64,000 bases of DNA from Desulfobulbus_C sp964551175 (lineage in GTDB: Bacteria > Desulfobacterota > Desulfobulbia > Desulfobulbales > Desulfobulbaceae), in NCBI GenBank assembly GCA_964551175.1, contig CAZKBZ010000002.1, positions 13,347 to 77,346 of the forward strand. Reading direction: 5' to 3'. Shown here piece after piece: positions 17,521 to 26,265 of this stretch; the first letter of the stretch is position 1, and every line of letters begins with the position of its first letter. The notes below the pieces were generated by a model. That model was not told the DNA's origin. It made no database searches and was given only the letters and a program-made list of their open reading frames with translations. The position numbers were made by a program, and so were the translations under genes.

Positions 17521-19577
17521 TATTCACGTAACCGCTGCTTGATGGTTGACAGAAAAAATTTTAACCTGATAAAAGGATTATAACGAAGGTATACCTCAGG
17601 GTAATCCCAGAGATGCAGCTGCTTTCTTACCGCCTGGTCCTGGCCTTTTCCTGCTCCGCAAAAATCATCAAGATGGTACCTGTGTTTAATACCTGCTACT
17701 TCTGCTGATCGTGGAAAGGCCAGACGGCTGACAAGCAGATAATTAAGCCATGGTTTTACATCTGCAACAGTATACCCCATTAACAGTGCCGCTGATCCAT
17801 ATTGCGATGCCCCGACAAGAATCCCCTGCTGCAGGGGCTTGAAATAGGTGTCCTGCTCTTTTTCTGCACGTCCTGTACTGTCCTCCTGATCACGAAAAAC
17901 AAGTTCACACCCTGTTTCGGTAAGACGGTATCCATTCAACGTTGGATGGGGGGCACGACAGGCCTCCTCAAACAAATCCCTGGCATAGAGAATGCTGCTT
18001 CCTGCCAGATCAAAACGGTCCCTATCATACAAGATTCCTGAAATTGAATTCTTCCGGGTGGTCGGGTAGTCGACACCACGGGTAGCAGCAAACAAAAAAC
18101 CGTGACAGACCGGAACATCCCGGCGGTGTTTGACAGCATCAAAAAGAAACCGCTGTATCGTTCCCAACCATCCGATATCCACAAGGGCGACATTAGAATA
18201 TTCAAAAAATCCCTCGCTCTCCAGGTAAGCTTCCAGGGCCTTGCCGGCATCTGCAGTCTGTCGTTTGACCTCATTCTGGAACTCAGGATCGTCAAGAATC
18301 TCATTAAAACGCAACCTGTTTTCCGGTTTAAAGCCGTCATGATGGGGACTCAAAGGCGTATCTGGTTTGAGCTTATGCCTCTTGAGATGAACAACAAAGG
18401 GTTCCACCTCCAAAGAAAAAACTCTGCAGACATCACGGAAATCACGGTTACCTGCAGGAAGAAATACAATATCCGCATTACTCCTCACCAACCCCTGATG
18501 GGCGCAAGCGGCTCCTGCAAGCGCCATTCTGCTGACATAGAGATAGGAAATATCAGGGAGATCGGCCAAAGGGAACAAAACTGGAATCACCTGCTGCCAG
18601 ATCCGTTGAAGCAGCCAACCTTCTCGAGAGAAAAAAAATAGCCGTTTTATATTGTTTTCAATACATTTTTCAGCTACCCCCTGGACAAATGCCGACAACA
18701 AGGGAGCAAGAACATTATATCCATATACATACAACGGCGAACAATCTCTATTCTCTTCTTCAAGGGGCAGCATAATCTGCTGCAGAGCGCGCCCTCTCCA
18801 GAGGGGTTTTCCCTGGGAATAGTTGATATACCGTTTAACAAGTGCCTTGCGCAACTTTTCGTTACTGTCGCGCAGTACCAATGCACATATCCCCTTCTCA
18901 GCAGGTCGCAATCCATCAGAAAAAGGATTATCTCCAATATGCAGCCAGTCGGAATAATCAAGTCCGAAACGCTCTGCAAGCAGAGGGAACGCCTTACCGG
19001 AAGCCTTGGCGAGGAAACTGTCTGCTGAAGAGATGACAGCCTCCACATAGTCGAGAAATCCAGCATGACGAATCAAGACCTTTAAATGCTCGGCAGGAAG
19101 GTAAATATCAGACACCACGAAAATTCGCTTACCGGTAGCATGCAGATGCTTGAGCCAGCCAACGAGTTGGCCGCGGGCAACCAGTACCCTGTTTTCCATG
19201 GAAAGTTCAAAAGCTGTAACCTGTGCAAGGAGATTCTCATCACCATGTTCAGGGCCAAAAACTTCCTGCAAAACAGACGACATGAATTGAGGATAGCAGG
19301 CTTCGTGATCATCAAAATCCAGGCCCGTCAATCGCCTCTGTTCTTTTTCAATGGTATCGCGCAGCTCCTGCACTCTGTACCATGGGAACAATATTCCTCG
19401 CTGCCGGGCCATTTTGGAAATATAATGGGCCACCGGAACCTTAACCATGTCCGGGTCATGGATACGACGTATCAACAGGGTGTCAAACAGATCAAAGGTG
19501 ACAGTCCCACAGTCTTCAGCCAGGGGAGCAGCCGCAGAGAGCAAAGAGGGAATACTATAAAATGTTTTCCAGTTCAT
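17520..19577 (-). CDS. HAD-superfamily hydrolase-like protein (COG5610 type)
   Basis: A 685-residue protein. The HAD nucleophile motif FDLFDTLL is at 28-35, motif II lies in FVVSDIYLP, and motif IV is HIGDNPFSDG. The HAD domain occupies roughly residues 20-240; the remaining 440 residues form a second domain found in COG5610-like proteins of polysaccharide loci, with RLFFFSREGWLL and VALVDIGWLGTIQRFL. The role of the long form is not established; a phosphatase or sugar-phosphate step in glycan synthesis is plausible. Ends TAA overlapping the start of the small downstream gene. Confidence 0.8.
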   Translation of the reverse strand: MNWKTFYSIPSLLSAAAPLAEDCGTVTFDLFDTLLIRRIHDPDMVKVPVAHYISKMARQRGILFPWYRVQELRDTIEKEQRRLTGLDFDDHEACYPQFMSSVLQEVFGPEHGDENLLAQVTAFELSMENRVLVARGQLVGWLKHLHATGKRIFVVSDIYLPAEHLKVLIRHAGFLDYVEAVISSADSFLAKASGKAFPLLAERFGLDYSDWLHIGDNPFSDGLRPAEKGICALVLRDSNEKLRKALVKRYINYSQGKPLWRGRALQQIMLPLEEENRDCSPLYVYGYNVLAPLLSAFVQGVAEKCIENNIKRLFFFSREGWLLQRIWQQVIPVLFPLADLPDISYLYVSRMALAGAACAHQGLVRSNADIVFLPAGNRDFRDVCRVFSLEVEPFVVHLKRHKLKPDTPLSPHHDGFKPENRLRFNEILDDPEFQNEVKRQTADAGKALEAYLESEGFFEYSNVALVDIGWLGTIQRFLFDAVKHRRDVPVCHGFLFAATRGVDYPTTRKNSISGILYDRDRFDLAGSSILYARDLFEEACRAPHPTLNGYRLTETGCELVFRDQEDSTGRAEKEQDTYFKPLQQGILVGASQYGSAALLMGYTVADVKPWLNYLLVSRLAFPRSAEVAGIKHRYHLDDFCGAGKGQDQAVRKQLHLWDYPEVYLRYNPFIRLKFFLSTIKQRLRE

Positions 19578-19601
19578 TTCCGGCCATTACACTGAAAGAG
19601 C

Positions 19602-21986
19602 TTATGTGGTTGCGGCCAGTCGGAGACGACAATATGCCAGAAAGGCAACAATATAAATCAGTATCGCTGCGATAAGAGTTACACGGAATCCTGAACAAAT
19701 CGACAACAGAACACTGCTTAACCCACCTATAACAGTGAACAAACCATTCATTGCCCATGCCCAGGCTATGGCCCCCTGCGGCTGATCTTTGATGGTCATA
19801 ATACCAAGAGGGAAAGGCATACCCATGAAAAAACCCACCGGAAAAATCAAAACAATTGCGGCAACAATACGAACAAGTGTTGGAGACTGCAGAAACAACT
19901 CAAAGTAAGCGGGATAAACCAGCAACAGGAGAAGATTAGTCAACAGGACTCCTGTGAAGGGGATCAACCAGCGGTTTCCGGGTGATATTTTTATTTTTTC
20001 CGACACAACACTCCCGATACCGGCAGCGAGCAGAAGGGCAAACACCACGACTGAGTAGGTGTACAGGGGATAGCCGACCAGTTTCATAAAGATCTGGATA
20101 AAAACCAGTTCAACAATAATAAACCCGGCTCCCAGGCAGGAAAAATAGATAAGGGAGGCTACTTTCCCCGGCCAAGATGCCTTGCCAGCTGTAGAAAAAA
20201 ACATTGGTATAAGTATGAAGAGCATTGTGAAGACAAGGGAGGCAAAACCGGTAACTATCAAATGAATTACATCAGATGGAATCCAGCTCTTCTTCAGCTG
20301 AGAGTTAATTAATGACGCAGTGGAATAATTAAGATAATTTTCCGGATCGGCTTCAAGCCTGTCAAAGGATTTTCGCAGGAAATTAAAATATGGTTTGTTA
20401 TCTGTGGACGCTGCAAGATGATATTTAGCGTTGCGAATCGTATCGCGGGAAAGCTCACCTGTAAAAAATTCAGCTGACAACATTCCATCTTCAGGGTTAA
20501 GGGGATTTACCACAGGTTTCATTACTGAAGGAAAATAGGACATCAACTCATCGAGTTCTTTCTCTGTCCATGGCTCCATCTTAATGAGCAAGGTAGGCAG
20601 GTTATCCTGGAATCCTTTTTTCACTGCCTCCACTACAACAATATATTTATGAAAATCTGTTCTGCCAAGTTCCTTCCATGCCAGAGCAGCAGTGGCAACC
20701 ATTCGGGGATAGACATGATGGTTGATATGCAGGATACCGTCTTTTCCCAGATGAGTGAAGTACTCTTTATAGGCTTCCGCTGTCTGCAGATACGTTGTCG
20801 CCATGGCTCCGGTGCCTGCAGCAATACTGGAGCTGGTATGATTGCTGTACATCTGGATGATATCATATTTCTTGTTACTTGAACGCAGGAAGCTGCGACC
20901 TTCTCCGCGCAGTGCGTTTACCTTGGGATGATTAAAGATATTTCCGTTATAGTCAGCATAATTGGTCTTACCGATTTTAATTACATAGCCAACCAGTTCC
21001 ACCGCATCCACATGTGCCGCGCCGAACATCAAAGCGGCCTTGGTTTCCGAGCCACCGGCAGCGCCGATAATAAGAACTTGCTGATTACTGTCTTTTTTCA
21101 GAGCATGGGATACCCAAACATTACTGCTGTAAAAATGATATCCCCGGTGATTAAGGACGTCTGTACGAAGCTGAACAAAGTTACCGTCAAAAGGAATAAT
21201 AAAAGAAGACTGAGATCCACCGTCATAGGCTATATGTTTCATTTTTCCATAATCAATAACGTCTATTTTAGAGATTGGATCCCAATGGGATAACTCTATA
21301 AGACCTCGATCTCTGGCTCCTTTTACACCACGCTTATCAATATGATCCTTGAATTCAAAATAGCCGTCGTTGAAAAAAGGAACAGCAGCAAGTACCACAG
21401 CCAGTACCACAGTGACCGCAGTCCACTTGCTGTCAGAGGAGAAACAGCCGGATGCAAGCAGTCCGAAAGCACCGACAAGAAAAATGACCCCTCCCGGACC
21501 AATGGGTGGTAAAAAAGGTATAAGCATCAGACAGCCCACAGCAGCACCTGCCAAGTCCCAGCAATAAAGCCTCTGGATTCTGTCGGCATAAACGGAAAAT
21601 ACGGTAGTAAATGCAAGACCAGCCAAAAAAAAGGGGGTAATAAGAAACAGGTACATAATAAGAAATAATACTGTCCCTTTCAACGGTGACTTATACAATA
21701 CATTGAAATCAAAGGGTAACCAGTTCAAAGCTGGAAGGATTGTCAGTGCAAAAACAGCAAACAGAAAAGCCAGAATAGAGAGATATCTCCTGGGGTCTGT
21801 TTCTTTGTCCAATGGCCGTAGGGAAGAATAAACACCGGAAAGTCCAAAACAGAACATTGCCAGAGTGATGACCATGTATGCCATATTGGGATACCATATT
21901 ACATCAAATACCCGAACCAAAATCAACTCCAGCATCAGTGTGGTCAGAGCCATGAACATCAGGCCTATACTCATTTTCACCATCAA
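19602..21986 (-). CDS. Membrane protein with spermidine-synthase-like domain
   Basis: A 794-residue protein. The N-terminal ~220 residues hold about seven membrane segments, the middle (about 290-480) is a polyamine-synthase-type Rossmann domain, with VLIIGAAGGSETKAALMFGA as SAM-binding motif I, VDAVELV as the acidic motif and YDIIQMYSNHTSSSIAAGTG as the catalytic region, and the C-terminus adds about six membrane segments. The GxG and acidic residues look intact. Such SpeE-like/membrane fusions are common in bacteria and mostly uncharacterised. The Tyr/Asp residues for aminopropyl transfer are not obvious, so calling it a true spermidine synthase would be an over-reading. Confidence 0.82.
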   Translation of the reverse strand: MMVKMSIGLMFMALTTLMLELILVRVFDVIWYPNMAYMVITLAMFCFGLSGVYSSLRPLDKETDPRRYLSILAFLFAVFALTILPALNWLPFDFNVLYKSPLKGTVLFLIMYLFLITPFFLAGLAFTTVFSVYADRIQRLYCWDLAGAAVGCLMLIPFLPPIGPGGVIFLVGAFGLLASGCFSSDSKWTAVTVVLAVVLAAVPFFNDGYFEFKDHIDKRGVKGARDRGLIELSHWDPISKIDVIDYGKMKHIAYDGGSQSSFIIPFDGNFVQLRTDVLNHRGYHFYSSNVWVSHALKKDSNQQVLIIGAAGGSETKAALMFGAAHVDAVELVGYVIKIGKTNYADYNGNIFNHPKVNALRGEGRSFLRSSNKKYDIIQMYSNHTSSSIAAGTGAMATTYLQTAEAYKEYFTHLGKDGILHINHHVYPRMVATAALAWKELGRTDFHKYIVVVEAVKKGFQDNLPTLLIKMEPWTEKELDELMSYFPSVMKPVVNPLNPEDGMLSAEFFTGELSRDTIRNAKYHLAASTDNKPYFNFLRKSFDRLEADPENYLNYSTASLINSQLKKSWIPSDVIHLIVTGFASLVFTMLFILIPMFFSTAGKASWPGKVASLIYFSCLGAGFIIVELVFIQIFMKLVGYPLYTYSVVVFALLLAAGIGSVVSEKIKISPGNRWLIPFTGVLLTNLLLLLVYPAYFELFLQSPTLVRIVAAIVLIFPVGFFMGMPFPLGIMTIKDQPQGAIAWAWAMNGLFTVIGGLSSVLLSICSGFRVTLIAAILIYIVAFLAYCRLRLAATT

Positions 21987-22035
21987 ATCGTTCCTTACAG
22001 GGAGGGGAAAGTAAAACGCAATAGTGTGTTGACGC

Positions 22036-22932
22036 TCAGCGCAACCAATTGCCGATCGTGTGCAATATACGGTGGGTTTGCTTCTTTATGCCGGGTTCAC
22101 GAGAAGGGTGAACAACACTTCGTACTTCTGTCAGTTCCTGCTCCAGTTCAACAAGTCGGTCACAACCGGCTGCCACCACCGCCTGGTATTCTGACGGCAA
22201 TTTGGCCAACAGGTATTTTCGGATAACCAGCATATCCTGTTCTCGACCTATTATTGCTGCTTCACCCAGGGTATTGCCGCCATGAATTCTGTACTGCAGA
22301 AGTTTTTTATCGTGGAGGTAGGTTACCTGATCAGGAAAGGCAAGCATTACCCTGAAAATAAAATCATAATCATGCAAATACCGGAGAGAACAAAATTTCC
22401 CGGTTCGGGCAACGGCTTCACGAGTTAAAAAAAGATTTGAAGTCGTAACCATGAAGTTACCTTTCAGGAAGCCGGTATAGAGATCCCTGGAGTCAAAATA
22501 AAACTGACGGTTTTTTGAGTGCCATTGATTCCAGCCAAAATCAGGATCAGATAATTCCTGCCCGTTTTCATCAATGGGAATCACATCTGTAAACAGACAT
22601 TGCGCACCGGTACGGTGTTGTTCTCCCAGCAATACCTCAAGACGGTCGGGCATGTACACATCATCAGAATTCAGGATAGCAACATATTTCCCACGGGCCA
22701 GATCAAAGCCACGGTTAAGAGTATTATAAGCATCTTTATTCTCCTGCCAGAAATAGGTTATCCTGGAATCTGTGTACGCCTGAACCACCGCTCCGGTTTG
22801 ATCCGTTGAGCCGTCATCAATGACCAGCAATTCAAAATCCACCCATGTCTGATTAAGAACACTATCTATGGCCGGTCCTATGTAACGTTCATGATTATAA
22901 GCCGGAATGATCACTGAAACTGCTGGATCCAT
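22036..22932 (-). CDS. GT2 glycosyltransferase
   Basis: A 298-residue GT2 enzyme: VSVIIPAYNHERYI at the N-terminus, IDDGSTDQT, ILNSDDVYMP (SDD as metal ligand) and YLHDYDFIFRVML as the distal acidic motif, followed by QYRIHGGNT, typical of this subgroup. The frame extends to a GTG at 22998, adding 22 residues. Neither start has a convincing Shine-Dalgarno; the ATG at 22932 is chosen because the fold begins there. It is separated from its neighbours by 50 bases downstream and more than 300 upstream, so it may be transcribed on its own. Confidence 0.85.
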   Translation of the reverse strand: MDPAVSVIIPAYNHERYIGPAIDSVLNQTWVDFELLVIDDGSTDQTGAVVQAYTDSRITYFWQENKDAYNTLNRGFDLARGKYVAILNSDDVYMPDRLEVLLGEQHRTGAQCLFTDVIPIDENGQELSDPDFGWNQWHSKNRQFYFDSRDLYTGFLKGNFMVTTSNLFLTREAVARTGKFCSLRYLHDYDFIFRVMLAFPDQVTYLHDKKLLQYRIHGGNTLGEAAIIGREQDMLVIRKYLLAKLPSEYQAVVAAGCDRLVELEQELTEVRSVVHPSREPGIKKQTHRILHTIGNWLR

Positions 22933-22998
22933 CTGATTAGTGTATATTAAGTTATGGGTATCTTGCAAAATTGCTATTTTGCCCGATTTCTGTGTCAC

Positions 22999-23304
22999 AT
23001 CGAAAAATCAAATGCTCACAAATGCCTAATATGCTGCGCTTTTATTTTCCGCTGTTCCTTGAACTCGAACAAAATATCTAATTTTTCAAGGTACCCTTAT
23101 GCCAAAATACAGGCCGAATAATGTATGTTCGAAAATGAAAATTTTCGTTCGAACGCGAGGCAGGCGAAAAAAAAGCAAGCATCTTCATGATATTCTGACA
23201 ATTCTTTATTCACATCACACCGAGATCAAACACAATACCATTCCAAAAAAGGATGCTGGAATTATTCATCAACTTTCAGGAAATATTCTGATCAGAAATA
23301 TGCT
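22999..23304. other. Non-coding gap with small inverted repeats
   Basis: No convincing gene. Two inverted repeats are visible: CCTTGAA/TTCAAGG (23057-23063 with 23085-23091) and GTTCGAA/TTCGAAC (23127-23133 with 23148-23154), the latter enclosing a competing hairpin CGAAAAT/ATTTTCG with a four-base loop (23130-23147). None has a T-run on the transcribed strand, so they are not called terminators; the second may be a protein-binding or RNA-structure site. Confidence 0.4.
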
Positions 23305-23766
23305 TTACACGGCATCAAACTCCTGCCGTGCCAGCCTAACGCCGTCAATATAAATCAAAACACTCCATAAGCCATAATATTTTATTTTATAATCTTGTCC
23401 CGTCATTAACCGTGTAACTGGACCATTCTGCCATACCTGCAACCAACTAAATAATCGATATTTTTTGACTTTATCTTGAACGACAAAATCGTATTCTGAC
23501 CGCTGCTCCAGTATGCCTGTCGGTGTAATCCAGTCCACCCGCATCGTATGCTTACCGGCAGCCAGTCCTACTACGTCAAACACACAATAAAAAGTGTCGT
23601 CGAGACTAAAAGACGATTGCTCCCTGACAAATGGTTGTTCTCCATACATAGCTGAATATACGACCGATACTTGAGTAGAGGCTTGAATAATACTGGCAAA
23701 CATAAAAAACAGTATTATCCAGAAAACAGTCGCTTTTCTTAGTCGCAAATCACTATTGGAGAGCAT
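23305..23766 (-). CDS. Exported hypothetical protein
   Basis: A 153-residue protein of no family I recognise. A signal peptide (LRLRKATVFWIILFFMFASIIQAS) is followed by a compact beta-rich domain with DDTFYCVFDVVGLAAGKHTMRV, in the style of small immunoglobulin-like or envelope accessory domains. The frame opens at TTG 23787; the ATG at 23766 gives a normal signal peptide and is used. It lies 29 bases after a lipoprotein gene and probably belongs with it. Function unknown. Confidence 0.65.
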   Translation of the reverse strand: MLSNSDLRLRKATVFWIILFFMFASIIQASTQVSVVYSAMYGEQPFVREQSSFSLDDTFYCVFDVVGLAAGKHTMRVDWITPTGILEQRSEYDFVVQDKVKKYRLFSWLQVWQNGPVTRLMTGQDYKIKYYGLWSVLIYIDGVRLARQEFDAV

Positions 23767-23795
23767 CACAATTAACCGATTCAACAATACATATG

Positions 23796-24380
23796 TTAAT
23801 TTGACACGGTGAAAATCATTTCATGCCATTTGGCATAAGCGCCATGGTCATGGCCGCAGGGATAGACCTGATCAGCCCACAATTCAACAATATCTCCCTG
23901 GTTAATCTGAAATGTACCTACATCCATCATCTTATTCCGGTCAGGACATTTTTCATAAGAACAGCCACAGGCCAGCTGTCCCGTGGCGTAAGGATAATGA
24001 CCTGATTTTACGATAACACCATTAATAGAAAAAGAGTAAGGAGGTGCTCCATCACGCTCGGCCTGAACCTTGATCTGGACTCTGTACCTGCCGCTAATAC
24101 CCGGAAAAGAAGCTCTGCAGGTACCGCTGCCGGTATGAGCTTTTAAACCGAGAGCCCCATCTCGATTCGTCCAGTTTGAACTGCAATTAAAATCGGAGAA
24201 GGCATTTAATCTGATTTCGGAAGCTCCCGAAGACGATGCAACATCTGCATTTGCTACCTGTCCTGCCCCTGTATTACTATTCCCTCCTGCATCGTCGTCA
24301 TCATCGTCAAATATACCACAAGAAGTAATCAGCATTACAATGACCATAGATAACAACAGATACACTACCTTGCTTTTCAT
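23796..24380 (-). CDS. Lipoprotein with acidic linker and beta-sandwich-like domain
   Basis: A 194-residue protein. A lipobox is clear (LITSC, Cys at about 21), followed by an aspartate run (DDDDDD) and a Gly/Asn/Ser-rich linker, then a domain of about 130 residues with four cysteines in the region ACGCSYEKCPD plus two earlier and one later. The pattern YRVQIKVQAERDG--YSFSINGVIV and GDIVELWAD is like carbohydrate-binding or lectin-like beta-sandwiches. Strong ribosome site AAGGAG five bases before the ATG. It is next to the O-acetylation pair, so it may bind the exported polymer; this is inference. Confidence 0.7.
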   Translation of the reverse strand: MKSKVVYLLLSMVIVMLITSCGIFDDDDDDAGGNSNTGAGQVANADVASSSGASEIRLNAFSDFNCSSNWTNRDGALGLKAHTGSGTCRASFPGISGRYRVQIKVQAERDGAPPYSFSINGVIVKSGHYPYATGQLACGCSYEKCPDRNKMMDVGTFQINQGDIVELWADQVYPCGHDHGAYAKWHEMIFTVSN

Positions 24381-24441
24381 AAGCTCTCCTTAAGTCAAGA
24401 TATTAACATTTTTTAGAACAATTATTATCGGACTACTCACA

Positions 24442-26265
24442 TTACATACTGCATAAAGAAACCGACTCTACCATAACAGAGGTAACTGTACGGCCTTTCT
24501 TTTTCCATCTCAATACCAATTCATGTATCATTGAGCGAGGTGGTATAGATACATACAACGTATTCAGGACACTGTCCACTTGCTCTTCAGTCCAAAAAAT
24601 CTCTTTTCCGCCAAACTTTCGGATTTTGACCTCAAGGCTTCCACTGCCTTGTGAGGCAAGACGAATTCGTGCAATATAACTACTGTTATCTTTTTTAGCC
24701 AGTCCGGGTAGGAAAATTTTCGTATCTTCAATTGAGACCTTTATGTTTTTTTTATCAATTTCCTTTCTGCTCTGATCCTGTTTTGCCGATAATTCAAATT
24801 GTGATGCCAAGTACTCTTGTCGTATGGCAGAAGGATTCTCCGGTGGCTGCCGCAGAATAAACATGTTGAGTATTTCCTGAATAACAAAGGTCGGCTTTTC
24901 ATAAGCAAAAATCTGAGTGGGAAAGTTAACGATTGTTCTATAATTCCAGACCTCCTTGGCATTTGCGCTAAAAAAATAAACACACTTTTCCAGGAAAGAA
25001 TCACCCAACAGCAAAATCGATTGTATCGGAGCAGCAGGATTACGAACCATCCGGATTGACATAGTCTCTCCCTGACTATTACTGATCATACCCTTCGGTG
25101 GATAGACGTCATGGATTCCCTCAGATGGCAGGTCTTCAAGTTTGTACAGTGGTGTTCCAGGCTTGGGTACCAAAGTGAGATAATGTTCATTCTTATGCAG
25201 GCGAACCGGCAAACCGATCATATTCATGAAACGATGATGAGCCCAGTGTTTGTCGATTTTCACGGTGAAGTCATCAAGTGTTACCGGAGTCAAAGGATAT
25301 TCCGGGAAAAAAGTCTGCATCTTCCTGATGACCTCCTGATATGCCACCAGGGAGCCGTAATAATTCCAGTGAAAATCTGTCCGATAAAAAAGCAGAGGAT
25401 ATTCACGGATCCTTTTTTCCTTGAGCATGGCAGGCAGCAGATCCACAAAATGAATATTGGCATTATCCTTCAGGTATGCCGACAACTGATCATAACGCCG
25501 CTGCCCTTTTTTCAGGTTCTGCAAAGATTGAGGAAGAAATTCTGGATATACCAGAGCCTTTGTCGGAGCCAGAACAAATACATACTCGATACCTTGTTTT
25601 TTTAGCCAGTAACTGCGTTCTTCAAGGGTTAGCTTCCATTTCCAGAGATCCCATTCAGAAAAAGGGAACATACCCATGTAATCTGCAATGTTATCAAATT
25701 TCTCCACGACTCCTTTTTCAACTTTTCGGGCACCATATCCTTCAAAATAAAATCCTTTTTTACCTAAAGCTACCGTGGTATTGGGAGAGACCTTGAAGAG
25801 GTAGATCTTCACCATGGCATTGAGATGAATATATGCCTTAGACAGGATACTGTTATCCTGCCAGTATTTTTCATAGGTTGCGGGGAACTGCCTGACAAGT
25901 GTCAAGGTAGACGCAGATGTTTTTTCCTGAACCCTTTGGAGATAGGCGATTACTTTGGAAAAACTTCTGCCTGCAAAAGAGGTATGTGAAACCAGTGGAT
26001 AAAACAATAAACCGCAAAACAGGGTTATCAGGAGTAAATGAGCCGGGCGGACATTCTTTTCAGACGTCAGCCGGAATCCGATACGCAGACCGAGAAAGAC
26101 AGCAGCCAGCAGAAGCAAAGCAACTCTGATAAGTAGACTTTGATAGGCACCGGATTCGAGGTCAGCAGCCAGGCTCTGCCGGTTTGCTCCCCCTATAAAT
26201 GCAGCCAACATCGTCATGATGCCTGCTTGCAGCAAAATCTTTCTAAGTGTTCCTTTTATCATCAA
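24442..26265 (-). CDS. AlgJ/AlgX-like SGNH O-acetyltransferase, membrane anchored
   Basis: A 607-residue protein with several N-terminal hydrophobic segments (within the first 90 residues) and a periplasmic AlgX/AlgJ-type SGNH domain. The catalytic set is visible: RTDFHW (Asp297, His299) and LLLGDSF (Ser423). About 120 residues of beta-rich sequence follow. It is encoded right after the MBOAT gene with an ATGA overlap. In alginate synthesis AlgI passes acetyl groups across the membrane and AlgJ/AlgX transfer them to the polymer; the same division of labour is expected here, with the local exopolysaccharide as acceptor. Confidence 0.87.
   Translation of the reverse strand: MMIKGTLRKILLQAGIMTMLAAFIGGANRQSLAADLESGAYQSLLIRVALLLLAAVFLGLRIGFRLTSEKNVRPAHLLLITLFCGLLFYPLVSHTSFAGRSFSKVIAYLQRVQEKTSASTLTLVRQFPATYEKYWQDNSILSKAYIHLNAMVKIYLFKVSPNTTVALGKKGFYFEGYGARKVEKGVVEKFDNIADYMGMFPFSEWDLWKWKLTLEERSYWLKKQGIEYVFVLAPTKALVYPEFLPQSLQNLKKGQRRYDQLSAYLKDNANIHFVDLLPAMLKEKRIREYPLLFYRTDFHWNYYGSLVAYQEVIRKMQTFFPEYPLTPVTLDDFTVKIDKHWAHHRFMNMIGLPVRLHKNEHYLTLVPKPGTPLYKLEDLPSEGIHDVYPPKGMISNSQGETMSIRMVRNPAAPIQSILLLGDSFLEKCVYFFSANAKEVWNYRTIVNFPTQIFAYEKPTFVIQEILNMFILRQPPENPSAIRQEYLASQFELSAKQDQSRKEIDKKNIKVSIEDTKIFLPGLAKKDNSSYIARIRLASQGSGSLEVKIRKFGGKEIFWTEEQVDSVLNTLYVSIPPRSMIHELVLRWKKKGRTVTSVMVESVSLCSM

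Noticed and set aside
18102..18641. 179-residue plus-strand ORF
   Set aside because: Antisense shadow of the HAD-type protein, no motif, no ribosome site.
23099..23353. 84-residue plus-strand ORF in the 23-kb gap
   Set aside because: No family, overlaps the end of the exported-protein gene and lacks upstream signals.
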